This document shows positions 1 to 9,752 of a stretch of 40,829 bases of DNA, piece by piece. How positions within the stretch are numbered: the first letter of the stretch is position 1; every line of letters begins with the position of its first letter. The position numbers and the translations under genes were made by a program. The notes below the pieces were generated by a model, which worked only from the letters and a program-made list of their open reading frames with translations, was not told where the DNA came from and made no database searches. Source of the stretch: Hypsibius dujardini (taxonomy: Eukaryota; Tardigrada; Eutardigrada; Parachela; Hypsibiidae). Location of the stretch: assembly GCA_001579985.1 (NCBI GenBank), contig LRSR01002836.1:1-40829 (forward strand), in the 5' to 3' direction.

Positions 1-72
1 GTGTCTGTGTCTGTGTCTGTGTCTGTGTCTGTGTCTGTGTCTGTGTCTGTGTCTGTGTCTGTGCCTGTGTCT
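1..72. repeat. (GTGTCT)n hexanucleotide array, cut by the window edge
   Basis: Near-perfect tandem GTGTCT units from the first base to about position 72. The same hexamer, as its complement, recurs at 11551-11632, 13157-13254 and in degenerate form at 14480-14745. Confidence 0.95.
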
Positions 73-625
73 GTGAGTCTGCGATACATTCGGTAGCAAT
101 ATATTTACTACCTTCAGCGCCATCTGGCTCGCCCTAAATTAGATCATAGCTTCCATGCTGTAGAGGATGTCCTCCAGTAAATTCATCGACAAGGCGTTTA
201 TCGAGTCTAAAATGCCTTCCGTCGACCATCAGAAAGCACTTTTCTCGGTGAAATTGTCCATTTGCCAATTATTTGCAGCTCGATATTTGGAGCGGTCTTG
301 GTACCTCGCTTCTCTTCGCGCAGAAAGAGAGGTTCCTCGGTTCTGATTCGGGGCTCTAATTAGGCAGTGTTGCTACATGCACAGTAATTAACAAAACGCT
401 GAGCAGAACATTTTGTAGGAGATATATACGATTAAAAACGGTCGGTACCTCCGCACGATAACAGTCAGACTCATGCGAAAATGACATTATTGTCGATTTT
501 CCAGACAAAGTCTCTGATAACCGGCATAATGATTCGGAACGAATCATAGCTTCAGAATTCAATTAGAGGAACAGGGGAATATGCAAACAGGCAGGCAGAC
601 AGGCAAAGCGACAGGCAGGGCAGGC

Positions 626-660
<35 letters not shown>

Positions 661-994
661 CGAAAAAATGGAGGAACGCAAAACTGCACTTTTTCTGCAA
701 GATGGTACATGGTACAGTACGGTGCTGTATGACCCAATGCAAATGAGCAATGCAATGTACGTACTAGTACGTACTATTGAATGCTGCCACATATTGGTGC
801 CACTGTATCGATTTTTCCCTTACAAAACTCCTGCATTCTTTCTCGTACTCTTTAGAACAACAATAATAATATTAAAAATAAATAGTAAATTGAATGACTT
901 GTCAATAATAATCCTCATACTGCCATCCGGCTAAGTACCTGGTTACAGTAGTTTCATTCATCAACCCCCTGTGGTCTCATCTAACTTTGCGATC
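73..994. other. Intergenic / upstream region of SCOC
   Basis: No gene is recognised here. It holds a short CAGG/CAGA microsatellite (about 585-660) that creates open frames on both strands with no protein-like composition. The last part before 995 is presumably the SCOC promoter and 5' leader. Confidence 0.5.
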
Positions 995-3664
995 ATGGAC
1001 ATTACGAGCCCCATTTCGGAGCAGCTACCGAGTATTCCTCTTGCCGACGAGGATTCCGCTGGTAAGTTCTTTACCCTCTTAGCCTTTCTAAATTTGTTTA
1101 ATTTCAATATCGCACCTTTCACGCCAGATGAAGTGGAGGATCAGGACGACGAGGAAGACGAGGAATGCTCCACGCCAGAGGAGCGCGCAGGCGCACCTGA
1201 CGGCGACGGACGCGACATCATTGATGACGGCAGCAAAAGCGTTGACTCCTTCAGCTTCCAGAATGACGGTAATTTCGGCATGTTCAGACGGAAAAATGGA
1301 AGATTTTCTGAGATCGAAAAACATCCACGTAAATCGACCCATTCAAACAATCAATGGCTGGAAAGAATGGGCAATTCTGCTTCATCGCAGAGGTCAATCA
1401 ATCAATCAATCAATGGCTGGAAAGAATCGACAATTCTGCTTCATCGCAAGGTCAATCAATCAATCAATGGCTGGAAAGAATGGAAAATTCTTCTTATCGC
1501 AGAGGTCAATCAATCAATCAATGGCTGGAAAAAATGGGCAGTTCTGCTTCATCGCAGAGGTCAGTCAATACATAATCAATGCATCTGATGCCCTCAAATC
1601 CAACGGATACGTAATGGATTAAGGTATCAATCAAACAATCAGACGACGGACCACATCACTACTTCTACCGACAACTGTACTTTTAATGCATTGCAATCAA
1701 TACTATTTATTATGCTATACAAAACGTGTTCTGCGGATTTATGTCGTTACTCTTTATTACAGACACAAGCTTGGATGAGGCAGAAGAGAAAGCAAGATTA
1801 ATCGCGCAGGTGCTGGAGCTACAGAACACTTTGGACGGTTAGTTCAGCACGTTGAACTACATAATACTACATGCAGTAATGTCTGTCTGCGACTGTTTGT
1901 TGCACGAATCGCTAAGAAAATATTTGAGTGATCGAAAATCGGCAAACCAAATGCTGAAGGACGACCTCATCTATGAAGGTGAAACCGAGAGGCAGACTGA
2001 GGCTGAAAAGTCTGCTGGATGGCGGATACGGAGTGACGGACGGTCCGTGGAGTGACTGAAGGTCCGTGGAGTGACTGAAGGTCCGTGGAGTGACGGACGG
2101 TCCGTGGAGTGACGGACGGTTCGTGGAGTGACTGAAGGTCCGTGGAGTGACGGAAGGTTCTCCTGAGTTGGGTACAGTCGATGAACAAGCAGTCTAGCAA
2201 GGATCGATCAGACCGAATGGCGGACGGTGGTGGTTGGCTACGGGGCAGCAAGTTGTCCATCAGGTGAAAGGAGGTAGTTAGTGCTTGGACGCTGCTTCGA
2301 CGGACCGTCGGAAGACACCGGGAGCGTGGACGGGTGGTTGGTGACTGACCGGAACTTAAACGGAAGATAGATGGCAGTACAAAAATTGGTGCTGGCGTTG
2401 AATTCTTTTCGAAGATTCTACAAAAGAACAAAACGTGGATGTTGGAGGGCCAGGCTGACCGGATTTTTGGCGGACGGTCGGAAAGTTGGCGGATGGTCGG
2501 ACAGTTGGCGGACATCGGACACGTGATGAAAGCCTCTCCGGTCTTGGATCTTGGCACTGTCCGGAACTTGAATGGACAATTGATAACAACGGGAATCTAA
2601 CCCCGACCGTGAAAAACTTTTTGGGCTGCACCACAAAGGCCGAAAGTCAACGGATCTCTGACGGACAGGCGGAAGATTGCGAATGGCTACCGGATCTATG
2701 ACGGTCGGTCGAAGGAAACCTTGAAAAGGTGAAGGAGGCTTCACCGCTGCTTCGACGGACCCTCGGAAGCGCTCTGGAGTTTGAACGAACGGTTGACTAA
2801 TGTTCGGATCTCTGACGGTCGGAAGGTCTCCGGATTGTCTGTCCAAAATTCGGAACGTTTTCGACTACCCAAAATCGATAAGCTTCAGCCCTCCGTCAAA
2901 GCGTCCTTCTACGTCGACCACTCAATTTAACCTGTCTTCATTGTATACTGACCCTGCTCTGCTCCAGATGGCCATTCATTCAGCACCATTCACAACTAGT
3001 TAAAACCGTATGAGAATCGAACGAATTGTCTGTTCGGTAGCGAACCAATCCCGTCCATCAGTTGATCTGACCGGTCCCTATTAAACTGCTTATCGACCAT
3101 CTACAACTTGCAAGGAGCTCCCATCGCTCCGACGGACCTTCTCTTACCGTTCATCGGACGGACGATCTGGTGCTCCGAAGCCAACCGTCACCGTCCGTCA
3201 TCCGGTGTGATCGGTTCCTGGTTTCTTTATCGATTGTCGGGTAAACCTTCCGGCACGTCGACGGACCGTCCATTACTCCGTCCATCACTTCCTATATATC
3301 TAGCAAACTTTTCGACCAGCTTTTGGTTTGACCTTCACTGATTGTCGCCTTGGAAAAAAAATGCATGAGCGACTCGTGCAACAAGAATTACGATTAATCC
3401 GGTGAAATTACTGTCATTTGCAGATCTCTCGCAGAAAGTGGACAGCGTCAAGGAGGAGAATTTAAAGTTGAAATCTGAGAACCAAGTATTGGGCCAGTAC
3501 ATCGAGAACCTGATGACTGCCAGTAACGTCTTCCAATCGACCACGCAAAATCCCAAGAAAAAGTAGGTCCACGTGTAGCGCTAATTAAATCTCCCATTTC
3601 TGTTTCTTGTTTCTATTTTTCTTTCCCCAGGCCGGGGAAGCCTCGTCCGAAACCGCCGCAGTAG
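995..3664 (+). CDS. SCOC: Short coiled-coil protein SCOC / UNC-69
   Basis: Five exons: 995-1061, 1128-1268, 1763-1837, 3424-3562, 3631-3664. They join in consistent phase to 151 residues. SCOC/UNC-69 is a small coiled-coil protein of the Golgi and transport vesicles that works with FEZ/UNC-76 in axonal transport and autophagy. Exons 3 and 4 encode the family core, a heptad-patterned helix containing [13 protein letters not shown], then [23 protein letters not shown], given here only as landmarks, and ending in a Lys-rich tail ([13 protein letters not shown]). The start is the ATG at 995; the frame is open further 5' but without another ATG. Exon 2 adds a strongly acidic stretch ([13 protein letters not shown]), so the N-terminal part is longer than the conserved core. 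Intron 2 holds a 54-59 bp minisatellite and intron 3 a degenerate repeat field. Identification of the core is strong; the N-terminal exons rest on phase and composition only. Confidence 0.92.
1354..1575. repeat. 54-59 bp minisatellite in SCOC intron 2
   Basis: Four tandem units start at 1354, 1413, 1467 and 1521. Each has ATGGCTGGAAAGAATGG followed by TTCTGCTTCATCGCAGAGGTC and runs of CAAT. The array is open in two frames on the + strand, which explains the repetitive open frames here. Confidence 0.9.
2042..2165. repeat. 19 bp minisatellite in SCOC intron 3
   Basis: Six to seven 19-bp units, GGTCCGTGGAGTGACTGAA or close variants, start at about 2042, 2061, 2080, 2099, 2118, 2137 and 2156. 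Confidence 0.9.
2166..3310. repeat. Degenerate repeat field rich in CGGACGG(T)
   Basis: The remainder of SCOC intron 3 is sprinkled with CGGACGGTC and its complement. It has two longer direct copies around GCTGCTTCGACGGACC at about 2291 and 2748, and inverted versions near 3250-3285. It looks like an old, decayed complex repeat or transposon remnant. No coding potential was recognised. Confidence 0.5.
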
Positions 3665-4014
3665 TCGGGCTGGGATCTCCGCCTTTTGTCTTCCATACCA
3701 GTACTCCGCAGGCGGCGAGCATGGTGGCGGTATACTTCCCATGGGTTGAAGCCAAGTCCGGACTCGCTAACTTCAAGGTTGAATGTTCCTATTGGCAGCT
3801 TCATTATGATACCAGTACCCTAGTCCCACTTTCTGGACTCCTCGAAAGTTTTGACGCGTAATAATTTTCGGTTTACACTTGAACATTTCTTTCGGTGTTT
3901 CCTTTCTTACTTACGCTGCTTGCGGGTGAGGATATGACCAATCACTCCAGAGTTTGCACCCTTTCTAATCATGTTCTTACCATACTAATATAATACATGG
4001 TTTGGATGGTCCAG
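3665..4014 (+). other. SCOC 3' flank / short intergenic stretch
   Basis: Between the SCOC stop and the next possible exon. I see no canonical AATAAA here and no recognisable gene. Confidence 0.4.
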
Positions 4015-4382
4015 CTTTGAACTACAAGGATGCTTTCCCGAACCAAAAGTCAATGATCCGTTCAGAAGGATTCCGTCTGGGTTGGCTTAATCCCGCCAGG
4101 AGAGTTCTGTCTGCGCATACAGAAAGTGAGCTTCTTTTGTTACCAAGGATTCTTTTCCTGTCTGTCTATCTGACTGCCTATCTGTTTCTCTGTCTTTCTG
4201 CCTGCCTGTCTAAATGTCTGTCTGCCTGTCTGCCTGCCTGCTGACTGTCTGACTGCCTGACTGACTGTCTGCCCACCTGCCTGCCTGTCTGCCTGCCTGC
4301 CTGCCTGCCGACTGTCTGCCCACCTGCCTGCCTGCCTGCTGACTGTCTGACTGCCTGCCTGACTGACTGTCTGCCTACCTGT

Positions 4383-4417
<35 letters not shown>

Positions 4418-6104
4418 CTGACTGTCTGACTGCCTGACTGACTGTCTGCCTACCTGTCTGACTGCCTCCCTGTCTGTTTGCCTGCCTGCCTGCCCATCAG
4501 TCCGTCCGTTCTTCCGTGCGTCCGTTCATCTGGACTTATAGCAGGTACAGTTTTCTTTACGACGGCTGACGACACAAAGAGCGGGATCACATAATACCGT
4601 ACGTACCGTCCCTTTTCAAAAAATGGATATACAGTACAGAGAAAAATCAGTAAAACTAATTAGATGATATATTTGCACACATAAACGGCCACAGCAAGCA
4701 ATGCTCAGCGACCCCGATTGCGGTAGAGAATGCTACTGCGCCTTGGGCCCACGAAATCTCGAACGCATGTCGATCTGTAAGAAAACACAGGGAGAATATG
4801 GAAAGCACTCAAACCGATTAAATGCAAAAAAACTTGAAACAGGGACAGTTTCCAAATAACGTTTAGTGTAGTACTGTTACTACTGCACTCATTGGCGCGC
4901 CGAGGTCTCAAAACCTAGCAGGGTAACGTTGTCTGTCTAGGGTCTTTTTTGCCGCGCCTCTTACTCCCTATCAAACCCGAAAAAGTCCGCAGCGCAATGC
5001 TCCTTTGGAAAAATTTGTTCTCCAATCAATCAATCAACTGATCATTTGAACGCCACTTGTAGCGATCCTTGTATTTACTGTTCTAGGCGATTTATAACTA
5101 AATGAAATTTACAATGGAAAAATTTGTTCTCCAATCAATCAATCAACTGATTAGAACGCCACTTGTAGCGATCCTTGTATTTACTGTACTAGGCGATTTG
5201 TTACTAAATGAAATTTACAATGGAAAAATTTGTTCTCCAATCAATCAATCAACTGATGATTAGAACGCAACTTGTAGCGATCAGTGTATTTACTGTTCTA
5301 GGCGATTTATTACTAAATGAAATTTACAATGGAAAAATTTGTTCTCCAATCAATCAATCAACTGATCATTAGAACGCCACCAAGTGTTCTTACCATTGAT
5401 CGCTTGCATTCAAAAAATGACGTCCGCAATCCGTAACATTCCTCTGGAACCGAAGGATGGTGCGTTTCGAGACATTTTCTGGGCGTCATTCGTTCCTACA
5501 TAGGCAAAGCACAGAGAAAATGAAAGGCGTAAAATGTAAAGAGCTGGCGAAAAACTAAAACAGACAAACAAAACCGGGGAAGGTTTCCCCGCCAGCTGCA
5601 GTTTCAAACTCCATAATTCTTTTCATTCGCTTTCAGAAAAAGTATTTTTTTGTGTTGCTAAAAAATCACAAACGACTGGTTCTTATCATAATATTTCCCA
5701 AATGGCTTACAGAAGGTAATACAGGCTTAGTCAGTAGAAAATCAATCAATCAACCAATCAACCAATTAATCACTGGAAGTGCTTACAACAAGACAACAAT
5801 CCGTCTGAAGCAGACAGTTCTTCAAGTCTGCCCGCAGCGAACCACATGGAGACTGATCTTTTAGGTGGACCTCCTCGGTATAGTTGATTGGCATTTTTGA
5901 AAAGTGGTATAGCGACAATTTTACAACACAACAAACATATAAATGCGAGGTAGAGACAATGATAATACAATCCAGTGAATGCAAATGTTGTGATCAAGCC
6001 AGCCAATCAACCGATCGATCAATCGACGCCGCCAAAGGCAGACGTAGCGGAGCGGCACCGGCACCTCCGTTCAAAGCGGAACGGACAAATAAAATGATTT
6101 TGAC

Positions 6105-6156
<52 letters not shown>

Positions 6157-6766
6157 AGTCAGTCAGTCAGTCAGTCAGTCAGTCAGTCAGTCAGTCAGTC
6201 AGTCAGTCAGTCAGTCAGTCAGTCAGTCTGTCTGTCTGTCTGTCTGTCCATCCGTGTTTCTGCCCGTCTGTTCGTCTGTTTGTCTGTCGATTTGTCGATC
6301 TGTCAGTTTATCTACCTACGGTATCAGTCTGCCTGCTGGCTGTTCAGGTACTCAAAGCTGACCAAGGTGTGAAATTTAGGCGAAGGCATTTACGTTTGCG
6401 TCTAATAATTATATTATTATTACCTTAATCTCCAGATTCCACCCATGGCACTACTGTTACCGGGACGGGTGCAGGTGCTACTCTAACTATGGACTGTACT
6501 CTACAACGATATCATGGAAGAAACGGTTACATCTGCATCATTCGGCCGTTTATGGCAGTCCAAACTGCCGCCACAATTACATAGAGGAGAAGTATATTCT
6601 TGCTGACTACTGTAACAACCAGCAGCCGAAGTGTACCGTTACCCTCTCCGATGGACTGCTTAAGGATCCGTGCCCAGGATACACCAAAGATCGACAACGG
6701 CTGCCAAGTTCAACGCTGCTAGAGTCCCCGCGAGTGAACAATGAAGACCTCTGGATTCGCTTTTAA
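4015..6766 (+). CDS. Cysteine-rich secreted protein with SUEL/galactose-binding lectin-like domain (partial model)
   Basis: The firm part is one exon, 6436-6766. It follows a good acceptor (CTCCAG) and is open for 110 codons to TAA at 6764. It has the landmarks of the SUEL (rhamnose-binding lectin) fold: SAVYG, a Cys-rich middle (ADYCNNQQPKC), then DPCPGYTK near the C-terminus, and an upstream CYRDGCRCYSNYG. SUEL domains bind galactose or rhamnose outside the cell. A possible preceding exon is 4015-4080, encoding ELQGCFPEPKVNDPFRRIPSG. Its splice phase (two bases plus A) matches the lectin exon exactly, but its donor (GG/GTTGGC) is weak and the intervening 2.35 kb intron is almost all repeats. 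No signal-peptide exon was found, so the gene is incomplete as described. The stop is followed after 11 bases by a MITE (family A), and an AATAAA lies at 7127. The domain call is from pattern only; the upstream exon is speculative. Confidence 0.5.
4155..4515. repeat. TCTG/TGCC tetranucleotide field
   Basis: Interrupted TCTG and TGCC tetramers with occasional TGAC, on the + strand, filling the 5' part of the putative intron upstream of the lectin-like exon. Confidence 0.9.
5007..5385. repeat. ~107 bp tandem repeat, 3.5 copies
   Basis: Units start with GGAAAAATTTGTTCTCC at 5007, 5116, 5222 and 5331 (spacing 109, 106, 109). Each continues with CAATCAATCAATCAACTGAT, then a stretch ending in AAATGAAATTTACAAT. 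It is noncoding. Confidence 0.92.
6104..6250. repeat. Three-block tetranucleotide array TCTG - TCAG - TCTG
   Basis: About 12 TCTG units, then about 19 TCAG units (from roughly 6153 to 6228), then TCTG again. The middle block is a single-base variant of the flanking unit. Confidence 0.93.
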
Positions 6767-6777
6767 ACATTTATACG

Positions 6778-6982
6778 TATGAGGTGAAATCTGTATTTCG
6801 GTTCACCCTCCACTTGGTTGATAAATCGGCTCACTCAGGGGTCTCTCTTTGATGGCAGGTGCTTGATTGTTTAACTTTCTGTGCTATATCTTAGTTACTA
6901 GAGCACTTCTGGCAAATCAAACAATCAAGCACCTGCCATGAGCCAAGTGGAGGGTGAGCCGAAATACACACTTCTCCTCATA
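6778..6982. mobile_element. MITE family A, copy 1
   Basis: Near-palindromic element with terminal inverted repeats. The left end begins TATGAGG...CGGTTCACCCTCCACTTGG and the right end is CCAAGTGGAGGGTGAGCC... ending CTTCTCCTCATA. Both ends carry TA, consistent with a TA target duplication. The internal pair GGCAGGTGCTTGATTG / CAATCAAGCACCTGCC extends the palindrome. It starts 11 bases after the lectin-like stop codon. Copy 2 is at 11077-11312. No coding capacity. Confidence 0.88.
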
Positions 6983-7126
6983 CAGCAGTCGAATTTTGTG
7001 TGACACGATCTGTACCCAGACGGATAGGCTCTTATGCTAAAGCGTAATCATACGTAGACAATATCTTTCCACTAGAAAAAATGTATGGAATATGATGCCA
7101 CGTATTTAAATGGCTTTAAACGAAAA

Positions 7127-7132
7127 AATAAA
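7127..7132 (+). terminator. Candidate poly(A) signal AATAAA
   Basis: First clear AATAAA on the + strand after the lectin-like stop codon (about 360 bases downstream, beyond MITE A). Usage is inferred, not shown. Confidence 0.35.
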
Positions 7133-7214
7133 AACACAATTAATATATTGGGAATAATTTTGTGTAATACGATCTGATTGTACCACATGTATAAAAGCTC
7201 TACAGAAATACTAG

Positions 7215-7752
7215 TATGAGGTAAGGGCGCTGGAATGGGCCACTTGACTTTCCCGTACCCTGGAATGGGCCACCGGGCGGCAGGGGGCGCTCTGTCGCAA
7301 ATTAATCAGAAACAAATAAGTCACTGGGTAGTCAGCGACCTCTACAGTGGACTTTCTCCAATCGTCCAATGGAGCTTTTTATTTCTCTTTTTTTAAACAT
7401 GTTCCCACAATTGTTTTTCATATCTGATACACGTTCCACCGAATCATCGATTATTCTCTGTCGCTTAGAACCTTAGTGACAGCCAAAACTTCTGTGGAAA
7501 TTCTGATTCCAGGGTGGCCCATTTCAGGGTGGCCCATTCCAGGGTGGCCCATTCCAGGGTGGCCCATTCCAGGGTGGCCCATTTCAGGGTGGCCCATTTC
7601 AGGGTGGCCCATTCCAGGGTGGCCCATTCCAGGGTGGCCCATTCCAGGGTGGCCCATTCCAGGGTGGCCCATTTCAGGGTGGCCCATTCCAGGGTGGCCC
7701 ATTTCAGGGTGGCCCATTCCAGGGTGGCCCATTCCAGTGCTCTTACCTCATA
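7215..7752. mobile_element. MITE family B, copy 1, with expanded internal minisatellite
   Basis: The left end TATGAGGTAAGGGCGCTGG... is the inverse of the right end, which finishes ...CCAGTGCTCTTACCTCATA, with TA at both borders. The internal part contains GGCAGGGGGCGCTCTGTCGC, AAATTAATCAGAAA and GTCAGCGACCTCTA, all shared with copy 2 (28565-28753). Unlike copy 2, its right half holds a 15-bp array (7513-7737). No coding capacity. Confidence 0.9.
7513..7737. repeat. 15 bp minisatellite, 15 copies, inside MITE B
   Basis: Fifteen units of GGTGGCCCATTCCAG or GGTGGCCCATTTCAG. The unit is the subterminal motif of the element itself (CTGGAATGGGCCAC on the other strand). Because the period is a multiple of three, several frames are open; these are not genes. 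Confidence 0.95.
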
Positions 7753-8215
7753 CTGTAGCGACGAGATTCTAAGGCACAGCTGAAGCCACGCCTCCGGGCT
7801 GTTTGTCCACATCTCCGTCTGAATTGCCCTAAATTTTTTATTCCAAATATTTACCGTTAAAAATCTATCGTTTCTGTTCAAACTGCCCGAAACTTTTTTA
7901 CCGAAAACCAAAGAAATACAATTTTGGAGCGCTGGTCTTTGCCTCATGAATTGTCTCGGCGAGGATTTGCCAGAGCGGAGAAAATCGGAGAGGCCATCCT
8001 CTACCGGTGGCTAACATAAGAGCCCTGCTTTCTCGATTGATTGATCTCTTGGTTGAAGATTTGTGAAGAATCACTAAGCATGTGAGTCATCGGTAAGTTG
8101 CTTGATTGAAGATTGCGGCGCATTTCAGTGAGTAGGTGGTTTTGTACGCACACCTAGGGCCATATATACGGAAAACGCAGTTTGCGTTGCGCCTTAGAAT
8201 CGCGTCGCTACAGTA
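7751..8215. mobile_element. MITE family H
   Basis: Left terminal repeat TACTGTAGCGACGAGATTCT... (7751-7775) and right terminal repeat 8191-8215 (ends GCGTCGCTACAGTA) match at 24 of 25 positions. It shares its left TA with the right TA of MITE B copy 1, so the two elements abut at one TA. Just inside the left end lies CAGCTGAAGCCACGCCTCC, related to a motif in families E and F. No coding capacity is seen. Confidence 0.8.
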
Positions 8216-8456
8216 CTGTAGAATTCCGATCGACTGTGCTATGTGCGATCAGTTCAGTCAAAAGAGACCGGAGCTGATTGGTTGCAAAATGGGAAACCAC
8301 AAGACTGCACGTGCTTGATTGCCTATATTCTCGCTACAAATTGTGTGAGAAGCGGGTGATTGATTACTTGATTGAAGAACCTCAGGGGTTTCGGCCTGTC
8401 GGAACTAATTTACTGGGGGGGGGGATCCAAGAATTAGCACCAGTTGATCGGAATTC

Positions 8457-8614
8457 TACAGTACTGTATTTTCGCGTTAGACAGGGACAGCGTACGAGCT
8501 GTGGAACGTTAATCGGCCACGCGGCGCTTGTGCTGTGTGTATGGTGCACACAGCCGAGCACACGTTCCACTCCACTACGACTGTCCCTGTCTATCGCGAA
8601 AATACAGTACTGTA
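8457..8614. mobile_element. MITE family G
   Basis: Terminal inverted repeats start TACAGTACTGTATTTTCGCG and continue through (T/A)TAGACAGGGACAG, about 33 of 34 bases matching between 8457-8490 and 8581-8614. Short GC-rich core. Single copy in this window. Confidence 0.88.
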
Positions 8615-9394
8615 CCGTTCGAGCAATGGTTGGATTAGCTGACTGATGCGAGTAAATGTTCAATCGAGTCTGGCTTCGCCTGCCTGATTAAAGAAACCAC
8701 GGCCGGGTAATTATAGTCTAATTCAGTTTTTTTCAGGTCAGGCGTAACGAGTAGAAAAAAATGTCTTGCCACACTCTATCTCCATTTACAGTGTCAGTGG
8801 CAGATTAGTGCTTTTTTCAATAAGACATTTTGATCATAATAAAATATTTAAATGTTCTTGAAATAGATCAAAATGATTGGAGTTAAAAAATTTCAGTAAT
8901 AGTAAATAAAGAAATTAAAATAAAACAAAGCGAAAACAGGGTGTTTTTTAGGTCAATTAATTTATTTTATTAGATGTCACTGTGACACTCGATTTACTTC
9001 CACCTGCCACACGGAATATACGGGTATTGGTTATTATTACGGCACCACAAAGTATCGACCACTAAAAAAGTAAAAATAATGCAAAGATGGCACAATATTG
9101 TGACTCCCAAAAAAAAGCGGCAAAAAAGTACCCCAGTGCATATACACACGTACAGTGTGTGTGTCTACTAGCATGACCCTTCGTATTACAGTTGGCATAC
9201 ACGTGCAAATCAACAACAATTTCGGCCAGCACATAACAAACAACTCCTTCCATATAGAGACGCGCAACTGCACACAGATCAATACAGTATACCGCAAACA
9301 CGACCAACAAATTGCTCACTGAACAAAGCTCATGCTCGCTAATAAATGGCAGCGCAATCGGTGTGGAACAAAGCCGCCGGGATGGAGACCTATA
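8615..9394. other. Noncoding stretch between MITEs, downstream of the GRXCR-like gene
   Basis: A+T-rich around 8810-8970 with no recognisable gene. A TTTATT at about 8964 would be an AATAAA for the minus-strand gene, but it is some 790 bases past that stop codon. Confidence 0.35.
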
Positions 9395-9644
9395 TACACA
9401 CGTGGCCAGATTACTGGGTGGCAGAGTTCGAACCACTCTTTAGTTGGGCGCAGCCAAACGTAGGTGGCCCGAGTTTGAGCCAAACACCCAGTGTGTTGTG
9501 GCCCGAGTTTGAGCCAAACACCCAGTGTGTTGTGACCCGAGTTTGAGCCAAACACCCAGTGTGTTGTGGCCCGAGTTTGAGCCAAACACCCAGTATTGTG
9601 GCCCGAGTTTCAGCCAAACACCAAGTATTGTGGCCATGTGTGTA
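9395..9644. mobile_element. MITE-like element J containing a minisatellite
   Basis: The left end TACACACGTGGCCA and the right end TGGCCATGTGTGTA are inverted repeats (13 of 14). These ends resemble the termini of family I. The interior is mostly a minisatellite of about 34 bp (9463-9625). A solo element with short repeats, so the call is tentative. Confidence 0.5.
9463..9625. repeat. ~34 bp minisatellite inside element J
   Basis: About five units, each containing GTGGCCCGAGTTTGAGCC, AAACACCCAGT and a short GTGTT spacer; the last units are shortened to TATT. Open frames over it are spurious. Confidence 0.9.
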
Positions 9645-9752
9645 GGTCTATAGGATCTATATGCAATGTTCGGGGGTACGTGTGAGCATGACCGACACGG
9701 GGGGGGGGGAGGTCGTCGACATGTTGAGGAGTGTCTGTGTGAGAGGTAAAGA

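Noticed and set aside
971-994. Upstream extension of the first SCOC exon from a GTG
   Set aside because: Non-ATG initiation is not expected; the ATG at 995 is the first Met in frame.
4002-4244. Frame MDGPALNYKDAFPNQ... running into the TCTG array
   Set aside because: It ends in microsatellite and its splice phase does not fit the lectin-like exon. The alternative frame of the same bases (GCFPEPKVNDPFRRIPSG) fits better and was kept as a tentative exon.
4705-4911. Minus-strand frame of 68 codons
   Set aside because: Isolated, no recognisable motif, no partner exons; consistent with chance.
7451-7947. Long open frames on both strands (WATLEWATL, MGHPGMGHPE and GWPIPGWPI repeats)
   Set aside because: They are all translations of the 15-bp minisatellite in MITE B; a period divisible by three keeps frames open without selection.
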